Made by a program: the position numbers and the translations under genes. 64,000 bases of DNA, taken from assembly GCF_001278075.1 (NCBI RefSeq), contig NZ_CP011340.1, positions 4,650,001 through 4,714,000 on the forward strand. Direction: 5' to 3'. A model generated the notes under the pieces. That model worked only from the letters and a program-made list of their open reading frames with translations, had not been told where the DNA came from and made no database searches. The stretch comes from Streptomyces pristinaespiralis (lineage in GTDB: Bacteria; Actinomycetota; Actinomycetes; Streptomycetales; Streptomycetaceae). Positions 28,380 to 37,144 of this stretch are shown here, in pieces. The stretch's first letter is position 1. Each line of letters begins with the position of its first letter.

Positions 28380-28495
28380 AGTCCGGGCCCGTCCGCCGTT
28401 ACGCCCCCGGTCCGGGCCCGTCCGCCGTTACGCCCCCGGTCCGGGCCCGTCCGCCGTTACGCGCCCGGTCCGGGCCCGTCCGCCGTTACGCCTCG
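28380..28495. repeat. 29-bp tandem repeat, four copies
   Basis: Units of the form GGTCCGGGCCCGTCC followed by GCCGTTACGCCCCC repeat with exact 29-base spacing (GTTACG at 28398, 28427, 28456, 28485). The last copy contains the TAA stop codon of the LacI-family gene on the minus strand. The unit GTTACGCC is therefore the gene's end plus following bases, duplicated three more times downstream of the gene. Confidence 0.9.
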
Positions 28496-29514
28496 CCGCA
28501 CCCGCAGGAGCGGCGGATCACCAGGCCCGACGGGAACTGCTTGACCCGCTCGCGCCGCGAGCCCGCCGTCCTCAGGCCGTCGTCGAGGACGAGGTCGACC
28601 GCCGCGCGGGCCATCGCCGGACGGTCGGAGGAGATCGTCGTGAGAGGCGGGTCCGTCAGGGCCGCCTCCTTGACGTCGTCGAAGCCGGCCACGGCGAGCT
28701 CCGCCGGCACGTCGATCCGCAGTTCACGGGCGGCGCGCAGGACACCGAAGGCCTGGTCGTCGGTCGAGCAGAAGATCGCCGGCGGCCGGTCGGGCCCGGC
28801 GAGCAGCTTCAGCGCGACCTGGTAGGCGTCGTAGCGGTTGTACGGGGCCTGGAAGAGCCGTCCCTCCGTCTCGCGGCCGGACTCCTTCATCGCCCGGCGC
28901 CAGCCCTCGACGTGGTCGGCGACCGGGTCGCCCACCGACGGGGTCGACTCGACGCCGCCGAGACAGGCGACGTACTCGTGCCCGTGCTCCAGCAGGTGCC
29001 GGGTCGCGAGCTGCGCGCCGCCGATGTCGTCCGTGACGACGGCGACGTCGTCTATCGCCTCTGGGCGCTCGTGCAGCAGGACGACCCGCGCGTCCCACGC
29101 CTCGATCTCGGCGGCCGCACGCTCGCTCATGCCCTGGCTGACCAGGATCAGGCCGGAGACCCGCATGCCGAGGAAGGCCCGCAGATAGTGGACCTCACGC
29201 TCGTCGCGGTAGTCGGAGTTGCCGACCAGCACCATTTTTCCGCGTTCGGCGGCGGCCTGTTCGACCGCGTGCGCCATCTCGGCGAAGAAGGGCTGCCGGG
29301 CGTCGGGCACGATCATGCCTATGAGGTCGGTGCGCCGGGACGCCATCGCCTGGGCGACCCGATCGGGCCGGTACCCCAGCTCCTTGATCGCGGCGAGTAC
29401 CCGCTCGCGCGTGGCCGGGGCGACCGGCCGGGGTCCGTTGTTGATGACATAGCTGACGACCGCGGTCGAAGTCCCCGCCAGTCGTGCCACATCGTCCCGC
29501 GTCACCTTGGCCAC
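28486..29514 (-). CDS. LacI-family transcriptional regulator
   Basis: This 342-aa regulator has an N-terminal LacI HTH ([22 protein letters not shown], then the hinge helix region [15 protein letters not shown]) and a periplasmic-binding-protein-like sensor domain ([36 protein letters not shown]). The C-terminus is SCGCGEA, with two Cys, which is unusual for the family. The ligand is likely a sugar or related metabolite. No transport or catabolic operon lies next to it. The TAA stop is inside the tandem repeat. Confidence 0.93.
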   Translation of the reverse strand: MAKVTRDDVARLAGTSTAVVSYVINNGPRPVAPATRERVLAAIKELGYRPDRVAQAMASRRTDLIGMIVPDARQPFFAEMAHAVEQAAAERGKMVLVGNSDYRDEREVHYLRAFLGMRVSGLILVSQGMSERAAAEIEAWDARVVLLHERPEAIDDVAVVTDDIGGAQLATRHLLEHGHEYVACLGGVESTPSVGDPVADHVEGWRRAMKESGRETEGRLFQAPYNRYDAYQVALKLLAGPDRPPAIFCSTDDQAFGVLRAARELRIDVPAELAVAGFDDVKEAALTDPPLTTISSDRPAMARAAVDLVLDDGLRTAGSRRERVKQFPSGLVIRRSCGCGEA

Positions 29515-29537
29515 GCGCGAAGTCTACGCGTGGTGAC

Positions 29538-30317
29538 CTACCTCTGGGCAGGGCGTACGGCCGGTTCCTCCACCTCGGCGCCGTCATCCGTACGGGCTAC
29601 CGCCTTGGCGGCCTTCGCCTTGGCCTCCTCGGCCGCCCGTTCGACCTTCTCCGGGGCGACGAACCGGTAGCCCACGTTGCGGACGGTCCCGATGAGCGAC
29701 TCGTGCTCGGGGCCGAGCTTGGCGCGCAGCCGCCGCACATGGACGTCGACCGTGCGCGTACCGCCGAAGTAGTCGTAGCCCCAGACCTCCTGCAGCAGCT
29801 GCGCCCGGGTGAAGACCCGGCCGGGGTGCTGCGCGAGGTATTTGAGCAATTCGAATTCCTTGAAGGTCAGGTCGAGGACCCGGCCCTTCAGCTTGGCGCT
29901 GTACGTCGCCTCGTCCACCGACAGGTCGCCGTTGCGGATCTCCATCGGGGAGTCGTCGGAGGTGATCTGCTGGCGGCCGGTCGCGAGCCGCAGCCGTGCC
30001 TCGACCTCGGCCGGTCCGGCCGTGTCCAGCAACACGTCGTCGATGCCCCAGTCGGCGGTGACGGCCGCGAGGCCGCCCTCGGTCACGACGAGGACGAGCG
30101 GACAGCCGGGCCCGGTGGACCGCAGCAGCTGGCACAGCGACCGCACCTGCGGCAGGTCGCGGCGGCCGTCGACGAGGATCACGTCGGCACCGGGGGTGTC
30201 GACGAGTGCGGGCCCTTCCGCGGGCGCCACCCGTACGTTGTGCAGAAGCAGTCCGAGGGCGGGGAGCACCTCCGTCGACGGCTGGAGGGCATTGGTCAGG
30301 AGCAGCAGGGAGCTCAT
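29538..30317 (-). CDS. glnR: Nitrogen regulator GlnR
   Basis: This 259-aa atypical OmpR-type regulator begins [19 protein letters not shown], which I recognise as GlnR. The receiver domain has Asp in [11 protein letters not shown] but lacks the acidic pair and the usual Thr/Lys, consistent with a phosphorylation-independent dimer. The DNA-binding domain has [20 protein letters not shown] and [13 protein letters not shown]. It controls ammonium and glutamine genes (glnA, amtB and others elsewhere). The start at 30317 excludes an upstream in-frame part that is non-coding. A GTTCACC-type element lies about 150 bases upstream. Confidence 0.95.
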   Translation of the reverse strand: MSSLLLLTNALQPSTEVLPALGLLLHNVRVAPAEGPALVDTPGADVILVDGRRDLPQVRSLCQLLRSTGPGCPLVLVVTEGGLAAVTADWGIDDVLLDTAGPAEVEARLRLATGRQQITSDDSPMEIRNGDLSVDEATYSAKLKGRVLDLTFKEFELLKYLAQHPGRVFTRAQLLQEVWGYDYFGGTRTVDVHVRRLRAKLGPEHESLIGTVRNVGYRFVAPEKVERAAEEAKAKAAKAVARTDDGAEVEEPAVRPAQR

Positions 30318-30557
30318 CGCGTCCCACCTGCCCTGATCGTCGTGCGGTCGGCGTGCTGGGGTCGCTCGTCGGTTCGCTCGTCCATGACGTCGGTTCCTCC
30401 TCGGTCCCTGCGAGGACGTGCACTGCTTCGTACGCGGCTCTCTCGCGCCCGAGAGCCTTTGTGAGGCTTTGTTCACCAGCTTGTAACAATGGCCGGGAAA
30501 CACAAAAGGATCCGGGGGCTGCATTGCCCGGATCCTCTTCGCAGCAGAATAGCCCAC

Positions 30558-31388
30558 ATGAGTTCTGTGCGAGAGGGCCGATTTCACACTGTGGACGTGT
30601 CAAGGATCTCTCCGCGCCCTGCGGGCGCAACTCTCCTGACATCCGACGGTGTCCGGATCGAAGCCCTCTACGAGCCCTGCACGAGCGGTCCGACCGGCAC
30701 CGCCGTCGTCGTCGCGCACGGTTTCACCGGCTCGGTCGATCGTCCCGCGGTGCGCCGCGCGGCGCGGGCGTTCTCGCGGTACGCGGGGGTGGTGACCTTC
30801 TCCTTCCGCGGTCACGGCCGCTCCGGCGGGCGTTCCACCGTCGGCGACCGCGAGGTGCTGGATCTGGCCGCCGCCGTGGAGTGGGCCCGCTCGCTCGGGC
30901 ACACCCGGGTGGTGACCGTCGGCTTCTCGATGGGCGGCTCCGTGGTGCTGCGGCACGCGGCGCTCTACGGCGCCCGGATGCACGAGGGGCGCACGGAGGC
31001 ACGCACGGACGCCGTCGTCTCCGTGAGCGCCCCCGCCCGCTGGTACTACCGAGGTACGGCACCGATGCGGCGGCTGCACTGGGTGGTCACGCGTCCCGCC
31101 GGCCGCATCGTGGGGCGGTACGGGTTCCGCACCCGCATCCATCACCAGGACTGGGACCCGGTGCCGCTCTCCCCTGTCGAGTCCGTGCCGCTGATCGCGC
31201 CGACCCCGCTGCTGATCGTGCACGGCGACCGCGACCCCTACTTCCCGCTCGACCACCCCCGGATGCTGGCCGCGGCGGCGGACGAGAGCACGACCGAGCT
31301 GTGGCTGGAGCCGGGCATGGGGCACGCGGAGAACGCGGCGGACGAGGCGCTGCTGCGCCGCCTGGGGGACTGGCTCACCGGCCGATAG
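30558..31388 (+). CDS. Alpha/beta hydrolase
   Basis: This 276-aa protein is an alpha/beta hydrolase: oxyanion-loop region [15 protein letters not shown], nucleophile elbow VGFSMGGSV (Ser ~129), Asp in [11 protein letters not shown] and His in GMGHAENAA. The N-terminus has no signal, so it is cytoplasmic. The ATG at 30558 (MSSVREGRF) is preferred; the in-frame ATG at 30489 adds a poorly coding stretch that overlaps the likely promoter. It is divergent from glnR and followed 45 bases later by a moaD-like gene. Confidence 0.85.
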   Translation: MSSVREGRFHTVDVSRISPRPAGATLLTSDGVRIEALYEPCTSGPTGTAVVVAHGFTGSVDRPAVRRAARAFSRYAGVVTFSFRGHGRSGGRSTVGDREVLDLAAAVEWARSLGHTRVVTVGFSMGGSVVLRHAALYGARMHEGRTEARTDAVVSVSAPARWYYRGTAPMRRLHWVVTRPAGRIVGRYGFRTRIHHQDWDPVPLSPVESVPLIAPTPLLIVHGDRDPYFPLDHPRMLAAAADESTTELWLEPGMGHAENAADEALLRRLGDWLTGR

Positions 31389-31433
31389 CCCATCATGGTG
31401 AGCGGCGCGCACCGAGACGAGAGGAGTGCCGCT

Positions 31434-31688
31434 ATGGCAGCGGGAACCATCCGCTACTGGGCCGCGGCCAAGGCGGCGGCCGGCATCGCGGAGGAGCCCT
31501 ACGCGGCGGAGACGCTGGCGGAGGCCCTGGAGGCGGTACGGGAGAGGCATCCCGGGGAGCTGACGCGCGTCCTGATGCGCTGCTCGTTCCTCGTCGACGG
31601 TGATCCCGTCGGGACCCGCAGTCATGAGACCGTACGGCTTGCCGAGGGCGGCACGGTCGAGGTGCTCCCGCCGTTCGCAGGAGGGTGA
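31434..31688 (+). CDS. MoaD/ThiS-type sulfur carrier protein
   Basis: This 84-aa ubiquitin-like protein ends in PPFAGG, the double Gly that is adenylated and thiocarboxylated. The VEVLPPFAGG end and the single beta-grasp size match MoaD. It would carry sulfur for molybdopterin synthesis or another sulfur-using pathway. A GAGAGGAG ribosome site precedes the ATG. It lies 10 bases before the membrane protein gene. Confidence 0.85.
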   Translation: MAAGTIRYWAAAKAAAGIAEEPYAAETLAEALEAVRERHPGELTRVLMRCSFLVDGDPVGTRSHETVRLAEGGTVEVLPPFAGG

Positions 31689-31698
31689 ACCGCACAGC

Positions 31699-32973
31699 AT
31701 GAGCAGCGACCAGCAGTATCCGTACGGGCAGCAGCCGTACCCGCCCTACGAGGACCCGTACCGGCAGCAGCGGGCCGGGTACGACGACTCCTACCCGCAG
31801 CAGCAGCAGTCGGCGGGCCACGAGCAGCAGTACGGGCAGCAGCCGTACCGGGACGCGGGCGAGACGCAGACCTGGCAGGGCGAGACCTGGGACACGCAGT
31901 ACCAGCCGGCCGTGCAGCCCGGGGCGTACCCTCCCGCCGGGGCCGAAGGCTCCTGGGCCCAGCAGCCGCAGCCGCAGCCGCAGCATCAGCAGCAGCCGCA
32001 GTCCCACTCGCCCGTGCCCGCTCCGGGTGCCGCCGAGACGGCCTACCTGCCGCCGGTGCCCGCGGCCGCGGGGCTGCCGCTGCCGCCCGAGGCGCCCGTC
32101 CCGCACGCTCCCGCCCACGCGTCGGGGGAGTACGCGGCCGCGCCCGCCCCCGTGGCGGAACCGGCTCCCGAGGCCCGGGCCGGGTACAGCTCCCCGACCG
32201 TCGGCGGCAACGCCCGGATCACGGACGCCCAGCGCGCCCGCGCCGAGGGGCGTTCGCCGATCATCGCGCCGGGCATGCAGCCCGCCGGGCTGACCGCCGT
32301 GCTCGCGCTGCTGCTCGCCGGCGGCGCGGCCGTCGGCCCGTACGCGCTCCTCGTCCCGCTGGTGCTGCTCCAGGCGGTCACCGCGGCCGGCTGGTTCCGC
32401 CTGAACGGCATGTGGCCGGCCAGGCAGGGCATCGCGCTCGCGTTCCTCGGCGGCCTCGCGGCCGACGCCGCGCTCCTCGCCTCTGGCGAGGGGAACGCGC
32501 CCGCCGCGATCATCGGCACGCTCGGTGTGTGGGTGCTGCTCACGCTCGTCCTCCAACTGCGCAGTCGCGCGGGGTCCGACGAGCGGATGTACGGACTGAT
32601 GGCGACGGTCGCCTCCGCGGCCTTCGCCGTCCTGGCCGCCGGGCACCTCGCCGCCGCGGACGACGCGGTGGTGGTCGGCGCGATCGCCGTCGCCGTCGCC
32701 ACGACGGCCCGTGCGCTGCCGCTGGGCGGGGTCGTCTCCGTCGTGCTGTCCCTGGCCGCCGCGGCGGGCGCGGGCATCGCGGCCGGCGAGTTCACCGGCA
32801 TGGGCTCCGGGGGCGCGCTGCTCGGTCTGGCGGCGGGCGGCTGCGCGCTGATCGGGCTGCGGGTCGCGAGCTACGACTACCCCTCCCGCTTCGTCCACAT
32901 GACCGCCGGTGTGGCGCTTCCGCTGACCGCGGCGGCCCCCGCCGTCTACCTGATCGGGCGCGCGCTCGCATAG
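31699..32973 (+). CDS. Polytopic membrane protein with Q/P/Y-rich N-terminus
   Basis: This 424-aa protein has two parts. Residues 1-~190 are disordered and rich in Gln, Pro and Tyr (QQYPYGQQPYPPYEDPYRQQ). Residues ~195-424 contain eight or nine hydrophobic helices with Ala/Gly/Leu composition and few charges. I recognise no catalytic or transport motif. The gene follows moaD-like by 10 bases, with GGAGGG as its ribosome site. Function unknown. Confidence 0.8.
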   Translation: MSSDQQYPYGQQPYPPYEDPYRQQRAGYDDSYPQQQQSAGHEQQYGQQPYRDAGETQTWQGETWDTQYQPAVQPGAYPPAGAEGSWAQQPQPQPQHQQQPQSHSPVPAPGAAETAYLPPVPAAAGLPLPPEAPVPHAPAHASGEYAAAPAPVAEPAPEARAGYSSPTVGGNARITDAQRARAEGRSPIIAPGMQPAGLTAVLALLLAGGAAVGPYALLVPLVLLQAVTAAGWFRLNGMWPARQGIALAFLGGLAADAALLASGEGNAPAAIIGTLGVWVLLTLVLQLRSRAGSDERMYGLMATVASAAFAVLAAGHLAAADDAVVVGAIAVAVATTARALPLGGVVSVVLSLAAAAGAGIAAGEFTGMGSGGALLGLAAGGCALIGLRVASYDYPSRFVHMTAGVALPLTAAAPAVYLIGRALA

Positions 32974-33102
32974 CCGCCCGCCCGGAGGGCAGGTTCGGAA
33001 CCATCGGCGGCCGCCGGACGTCGATCACTGCGCAGGCGTCGTCCCGACCGGCTCGGGCTGAACGGGCGTCCGTGGCCAGACAGGGTGGGGGACACCGAAC
33101 AC

Positions 33103-33795
33103 ATGCGTGCACTGCGAATACTGATCGTCATCGCCGTGGTCCTCGGCGGCCTGTTCGTCGCCGCGGACCGGATCGCGGTCAACGTGGCGGAGTCGGAGGC
33201 GGCGGAGCGGATCAAGGTCCAGGAGGGGACGGCCGACTCCACGGCCGTGTCCATCAAGGGCTTCCCCTTCCTGACCCAGGCGATGGACCAGGAGTTCGAC
33301 GAGGTCGAGATCAGGCTCGACGGCATCCGGACCAGCGCCGCGGGCCGCCCGGTGCGGATCGAGGAGATGACCGCGGACCTGTTCGACGTCCGGGTGGGCG
33401 AGGGGTATTCGAGCGCCACGGCCGCCCGTGCCGCGGGCACCGCCCGCATCAGCTACGCGGACCTCACCGAGGCCGCCGACGACGGTGTCACCGTCGCGTA
33501 CGGCCAGAACGGCAAGGTGAAGGTCACCGGGTCGGTGACGCTGCCGCTGTTCGGGAAGATCACCCGTAGCGTCGTGTCCACGGTGAGCATCGTCGACGGG
33601 GACACGATCAGGGTGCGCGCCGACAAGGTGCCGGGCGAGGGCATCCCCGGTCTCGAGGGCGAGATCCGCAAGAAGACGGACTTCGACCGGAAGCTGGGCG
33701 GCCTCCCGGCGGGGCTGAAGCTCGAAAAGGTCGAGGCCGGGCCGGACGGCGTCGTGATCACGGTCACCGGCAAGGACGTCCGGCTCGCGGGCTGA
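33103..33795 (+). CDS. DUF2993 (LmeA-like) exported protein
   Basis: This 230-aa protein has one N-terminal hydrophobic segment (ALRILIVIAVVLGGLFVAA) and then a DUF2993 domain: SIKGFPFLTQAMDQEFDEVEI near residue 50 and GKITRSVVSTVSIVDGDTI. Family members such as mycobacterial LmeA act on the outer face of the membrane in lipid metabolism. The ATG at 33103 is preferred over one six codons earlier because the hydrophobic signal begins right after it. A 246-base gap to the leader ORF follows, with no other gene seen. Confidence 0.82.
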   Translation: MRALRILIVIAVVLGGLFVAADRIAVNVAESEAAERIKVQEGTADSTAVSIKGFPFLTQAMDQEFDEVEIRLDGIRTSAAGRPVRIEEMTADLFDVRVGEGYSSATAARAAGTARISYADLTEAADDGVTVAYGQNGKVKVTGSVTLPLFGKITRSVVSTVSIVDGDTIRVRADKVPGEGIPGLEGEIRKKTDFDRKLGGLPAGLKLEKVEAGPDGVVITVTGKDVRLAG

Positions 33796-34041
33796 GCCCG
33801 CGGCGCGTCCCGGACCTGGGCGTCCGGGACCGGCATGCCCCGGCCGGCAGTGCTCCCGACCAGGGGGCGCCGCATGGTGAGACAGGTCTGTCCGCCCGTC
33901 AGAAGCGCAAGAGGTGGCGGCCGCCTCCAGGGTGCCCCCGGGTGGCTCCGGACTGATCAGTATCCCGCATGGTGGACGATCGCGTCTCAACATACGACAC
34001 GCCGGTGACATGGCCACCGAGTCGTCCCTACGATCGGTCCC

Positions 34042-34125
34042 ATGAAGCAGCGACAGGCGGATCTCACGAAGCGGCGGGCAGTAGACCTGTGCCGCGTCGC
34101 CGCCATGCTCTGTCGCCCTGTCTGA
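34042..34125 (+). CDS. 27-aa Cys-containing leader peptide
   Basis: A short ORF reads MKQRQADLTKRRAVDLCRV and ends AAMLCRPV. It has two Cys residues in C-R contexts and lies 150 bases before the rhodanese gene. This matches the small putative leader peptides annotated in streptomycetes upstream of sulfur and cysteine genes (pattern with DLCR and CR near the end). Its translation would report cysteinyl-tRNA supply and set expression of the sulfur genes behind it. Evidence is sequence pattern and position only. Confidence 0.7.
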   Translation: MKQRQADLTKRRAVDLCRVAAMLCRPV

Positions 34126-34275
34126 GCGGGAGCACTGCCCCGTATCCCCCCAGGCCCTTCGACCTCCATGTCAGGGCCGCCCCGTGCTGATCGACGCTCC
34201 TTTCGCGTACCCGCACACCTCTCGCGCACAACCCCTCGCGCACCACCGCCGCACCTGCCCCGGAGGAGAACAACC

Positions 34276-35115
34276 ATGAGCCGCAGCGACGTCCTGGTAG
34301 ACGCCGACTGGGTCGAGGCCCACCTCGACGACCCGAAGGTCGTCATCGTCGAGGTCGACGAGGACACCTCGGCCTACGACAAGAACCACATCAGGAACGC
34401 GATCCGGATCGACTGGACCAAGGACCTCCAGGACCCGGTCCGCCGTGACTTCATCGACCAGGAGGGCTTCGAGAAGCTCCTGTCGGCGAAGGGCATCGCG
34501 AACGACTCCACGGTCGTCCTCTACGGCGGCAACAACAACTGGTTCGCCTCCTACGCCTTCTGGTACTTCAAGCTCTACGGCCACGGTGACGTCCGTCTGC
34601 TCGACGGCGGCCGCAAGAAGTGGGAGCTCGACTCCCGCGACCTGGTCGCCGAGGTGCCGGTCCGTGAGACGACCGAGTACAAGGCCAAGGCCCAGGACAC
34701 GTCCATCCGCGCCTTCCGCGACGACGTCGTGGCCGCGATCGGCAGCCAGAACCTGGTCGACGTGCGCTCGCCCGACGAGTTCAGCGGCAAGCTGCTCGCC
34801 CCGGCGCACCTCCCGCAGGAGCAGTCGCAGCGCCCGGGCCACGTGCCGAGCGCCCGCAACATCCCGTGGTCGAAGAACGCCAACGACGACGGCACCTTCA
34901 AGTCCGACGAGGAGCTCAAGGCCCTCTACGAGGACGAGCAGGTGGACCTGTCGAAGGACACCATCGCGTACTGCCGCATCGGCGAGCGCTCCGCGCTGAC
35001 CTGGTTCGTGCTGCACGAGCTCCTCGGCCAGGAGAACGTCAAGAACTACGACGGCTCGTGGACCGAGTACGGCTCCCTCGTCGGCGTGCCGATCGAGCTC
35101 GGCGCCAACAAGTAA
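34276..35115 (+). CDS. sseA: Thiosulfate sulfurtransferase (rhodanese)
   Basis: This 279-aa protein has two rhodanese domains. The C-terminal catalytic loop is AYCRIGERSALTWF with the active Cys; the first domain has no Cys in the matching loop (VLYGGNNNWFAS). It transfers sulfane sulfur from thiosulfate to cyanide or to cellular thiols. CGGAGGAGAA precedes the ATG. It follows a leader peptide and precedes the DUF1416 gene by 29 bases, forming a sulfur operon. Confidence 0.93.
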   Translation: MSRSDVLVDADWVEAHLDDPKVVIVEVDEDTSAYDKNHIRNAIRIDWTKDLQDPVRRDFIDQEGFEKLLSAKGIANDSTVVLYGGNNNWFASYAFWYFKLYGHGDVRLLDGGRKKWELDSRDLVAEVPVRETTEYKAKAQDTSIRAFRDDVVAAIGSQNLVDVRSPDEFSGKLLAPAHLPQEQSQRPGHVPSARNIPWSKNANDDGTFKSDEELKALYEDEQVDLSKDTIAYCRIGERSALTWFVLHELLGQENVKNYDGSWTEYGSLVGVPIELGANK

Positions 35116-35144
35116 TCCCGCCCCGACCTTTTCTGGAGTACAGC

Positions 35145-35432
35145 ATGTGTGGAGCGCAGGCCGGCGGCCCCGACGCCTCGACGATCAAGCCCGGTGAGAC
35201 CACCATCCAGGGTCAGGTGACCCGCGACGGCGAGCCGGTGACCGGTTACGTCCGTCTGCTGGACTCGACCGGCGAGTTCACCGCGGAGGTCCCGACCTCG
35301 GCGACCGGACAGTTCCGCTTCTACGCGGCCGAGGGCACGTGGACCGTGCGCGCCCTCGTCCCCGGCGGCACGGCCGACCGCACGGTCGTCGCACAGACGG
35401 GTGGCCTGTCCGAGGTCGCCATCGCCGTCTGA
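35145..35432 (+). CDS. DUF1416 protein
   Basis: This 95-aa protein begins MCGAQAGGPD, a conserved N-terminal Cys-Gly in this family, and continues as a small beta-sandwich (ETTIQGQVTRDGEPVTGYVRLLD ... FRFYAAEGTWTVRAL). In actinobacteria DUF1416 genes regularly follow the rhodanese gene. It may be a sulfur-transfer partner; the N-terminal Cys would suit this. It sits in the same operon and is followed by a 17-bp hairpin. Confidence 0.85.
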   Translation: MCGAQAGGPDASTIKPGETTIQGQVTRDGEPVTGYVRLLDSTGEFTAEVPTSATGQFRFYAAEGTWTVRALVPGGTADRTVVAQTGGLSEVAIAV

Positions 35433-35445
35433 TCTCACCGACAGG

Positions 35446-35504
35446 CCGAAGGGCCGCACCTCCTGGGGGTTGGACGCTACCGGGAACGAGGTGCGGCCCT
35501 TCGG
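35446..35504 (+). terminator. Hairpin after DUF1416
   Basis: CCGAAGGGCCGCACCTC and GAGGTGCGGCCCTTCGG (17 bp, perfect) are separated by 25 bases. The structure begins 13 bases after the DUF1416 stop and ends just before the next gene. Confidence 0.6.
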
Positions 35505-35519
35505 TCGTACGCTGGAGGC

Positions 35520-35783
35520 ATGTACGCCAGGCGTCGGCACATCTACTTCCTGCTGATGGGCGGCTGCCTCTTCCTCTTCGTCGCCGCCTGGGCGGTGGTG
35601 CGGCTGTGGTCGGTCCCCGCGGCGGTGGGCATGTGCGTGGTCGCCATGGTCATCCCGCCGGTCGCGGCCGTGATCGCCAACCGGCGCGGCCCGGACGACC
35701 GCTGGTGGGACGACCCCTCCGGCGACGCGAAGTCCGACGAGTGGTGGGACGAACTCGACGGCAGGCGCAGGCCGCGCCAGTAG
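35520..35783 (+). CDS. DUF3099 small membrane protein
   Basis: This 87-aa protein has two transmembrane helices (IYFLLMGGCLFLFVAAWAV and VPAAVGMCVVAMVIPPVAAVI) and a hydrophilic, Asp/Trp-rich tail (DRWWDDPSGD, DEWWDELDGRR). This pattern matches DUF3099. Function unknown. It converges with the DsrE gene. Confidence 0.85.
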   Translation: MYARRRHIYFLLMGGCLFLFVAAWAVVRLWSVPAAVGMCVVAMVIPPVAAVIANRRGPDDRWWDDPSGDAKSDEWWDELDGRRRPRQ

Positions 35784-35793
35784 CGGGGTCGGC

Positions 35794-35812
35794 GGCCCCG
35801 TGAAGCGGGGCC
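35794..35812. terminator. Hairpin between convergent DUF3099 and DsrE genes
   Basis: GGCCCCG (35794-35800) pairs with CGGGGCC (35806-35812) across TGAAG. It lies between two converging genes. Confidence 0.4.
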
Positions 35813-35831
35813 CGCGCGAAGTGCGGCGCGG

Positions 35832-36194
35832 TCAGTAGACCAGCGCCTGCACACCCTCCGGCATGATCTCGCTGACGAACACCTGCGCGCCCGCGATCCG
35901 GACGCCCTCGAGCGTGTCCTTCTCCGTGATGTCCCGCCGCGCGGCGCACTGCGTGCACAGCGTGATCTGCCCGTTCGCCTGGATCGACTCGATCAGCTCG
36001 GGCAGCGGCGCGGCGTGCGGCAGTTCGAACTCGGCCGCCCGCCCCGGCAGCGCGAACCAGGACGACTCCCCGGTCAGCCAGAGCGAGACCTCCACCCCGC
36101 TGGCCGCGGCCACGGCCGCGACCGTGAATGCCTGGGAGCAGCGCTCGGGTGCGTCGGCACCTGCGGTCACCTTGATCACGAGCTTGTTCGCCAT
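35832..36194 (-). CDS. DsrE-family sulfur-relay-like protein
   Basis: This 120-aa protein is a DsrE-type alpha/beta protein (MANKLVIKVTAGADAPERCSQAF). It has Cys in ERCSQ and a CTQCAARRDI pair. The Cys residues could carry persulfide sulfur, in keeping with the rhodanese cluster nearby on the other strand. The partner genes of a tusBCD-type set are not present. Confidence 0.8.
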   Translation of the reverse strand: MANKLVIKVTAGADAPERCSQAFTVAAVAAASGVEVSLWLTGESSWFALPGRAAEFELPHAAPLPELIESIQANGQITLCTQCAARRDITEKDTLEGVRIAGAQVFVSEIMPEGVQALVY

Positions 36195-36298
36195 ATGCCG
36201 AACTGTAATGCGCGGCCGTACAACCCGGATCGTCCGACGAGGGTCAGCTGTGTGCGCGGATACGGAATCCGCGCCTCAGGTCCCGTGGGGGGAGTCCC

Positions 36299-37144
36299 TT
36301 GGATACGCAGGGCGACAAGGTGCCGCAGGAGCCGGCGCCCGACACACCGTCGGCGCAGGCTCCGGCCGTCGAGCCGCGTCCGGGTGCGGGTGCGGTGCCG
36401 GCGGATGGGGGAGAGCCGGCGGCGCCCGTCCGCCGACGCGGCCGGACCGCGTTGCTGATCGCCGCCGCAGCGGTGCTCGGCGTGGTGGCGGGGGTGGCCA
36501 CCGGCTACACCGTTCAGTACCACCGCGAGCCCACATCGCTGCCGGTGCTCTCGCAGCCGGAGATCAGAACCCCGAAACCCGTCCGGGCGGGAAGCGACAC
36601 GACCGCGAGGTCGGTGTCGGTGAACCGCTGGGCGAAGACCGACGGTGATCTCCGCCAGTTGCTTGTCCCGCGGCCCAAGGGCGCGAAGAAGGAGCAGGAG
36701 GCCGAGTTGGAGGACCTCTTCTCCTTCGCGACCTGGTTCGAGGACGAGGACCACATGTTCCAGGACCTCGCGGAGCACGACTTCCGCCGGGCCGCGACGG
36801 TCAGCTGGTCGAAGGACGGGAAGGTCTACGTCGACATCAGTCTGGTGCAGTTCAGGGAGACCACGGAGGTCAACGCCGAGCGGTTCGGCGAGGGCCAGCA
36901 GGCGTACATGAGCGAAGACGACTGGGCGGGCAACGAGGGCGAGCCCGTGCCCGGCAGCAGCAACGCCCGTACGTACGTCTTCGACGAACCCCTGCGCGAG
37001 GCGGGATACGAGCCTCTCTACCAGGGCCGGGCCGTTGCCTGGCGCGGCGATGTGGTGATGATCATCGAGTACGCGAACAACTCGGGACCGGTCGACGAGA
37101 AGGACCTGAAGTCGCTCGCCAAGCGTCAGTTGGAGCGACTGTGA
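36299..37144 (+). CDS. Membrane-anchored protein, tandem paralog 1
   Basis: This 281-aa protein has a Pro/Ala-rich cytoplasmic N-terminus, one transmembrane helix (RTALLIAAAAVLGVVAGVATGY, ~residues 49-70) and an extracytoplasmic domain of ~200 residues with WAKTDGDLRQLLVPRPKGA, DKYV-like VYVDISLVQFRETTEV and YVFDEPLREAGYE. The start is TTG with a GGGGGGAG ribosome site 4 bases away, which is short; an in-frame GTG seven codons later is possible. It overlaps paralog 2 by 4 bases. Function unknown. Confidence 0.7.
   Translation: MDTQGDKVPQEPAPDTPSAQAPAVEPRPGAGAVPADGGEPAAPVRRRGRTALLIAAAAVLGVVAGVATGYTVQYHREPTSLPVLSQPEIRTPKPVRAGSDTTARSVSVNRWAKTDGDLRQLLVPRPKGAKKEQEAELEDLFSFATWFEDEDHMFQDLAEHDFRRAATVSWSKDGKVYVDISLVQFRETTEVNAERFGEGQQAYMSEDDWAGNEGEPVPGSSNARTYVFDEPLREAGYEPLYQGRAVAWRGDVVMIIEYANNSGPVDEKDLKSLAKRQLERL

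Noticed and set aside
30489..30557. Earlier start for the alpha/beta hydrolase gene
   Set aside because: The added residues contain no conserved part and overlap the likely promoter between glnR and the gene.
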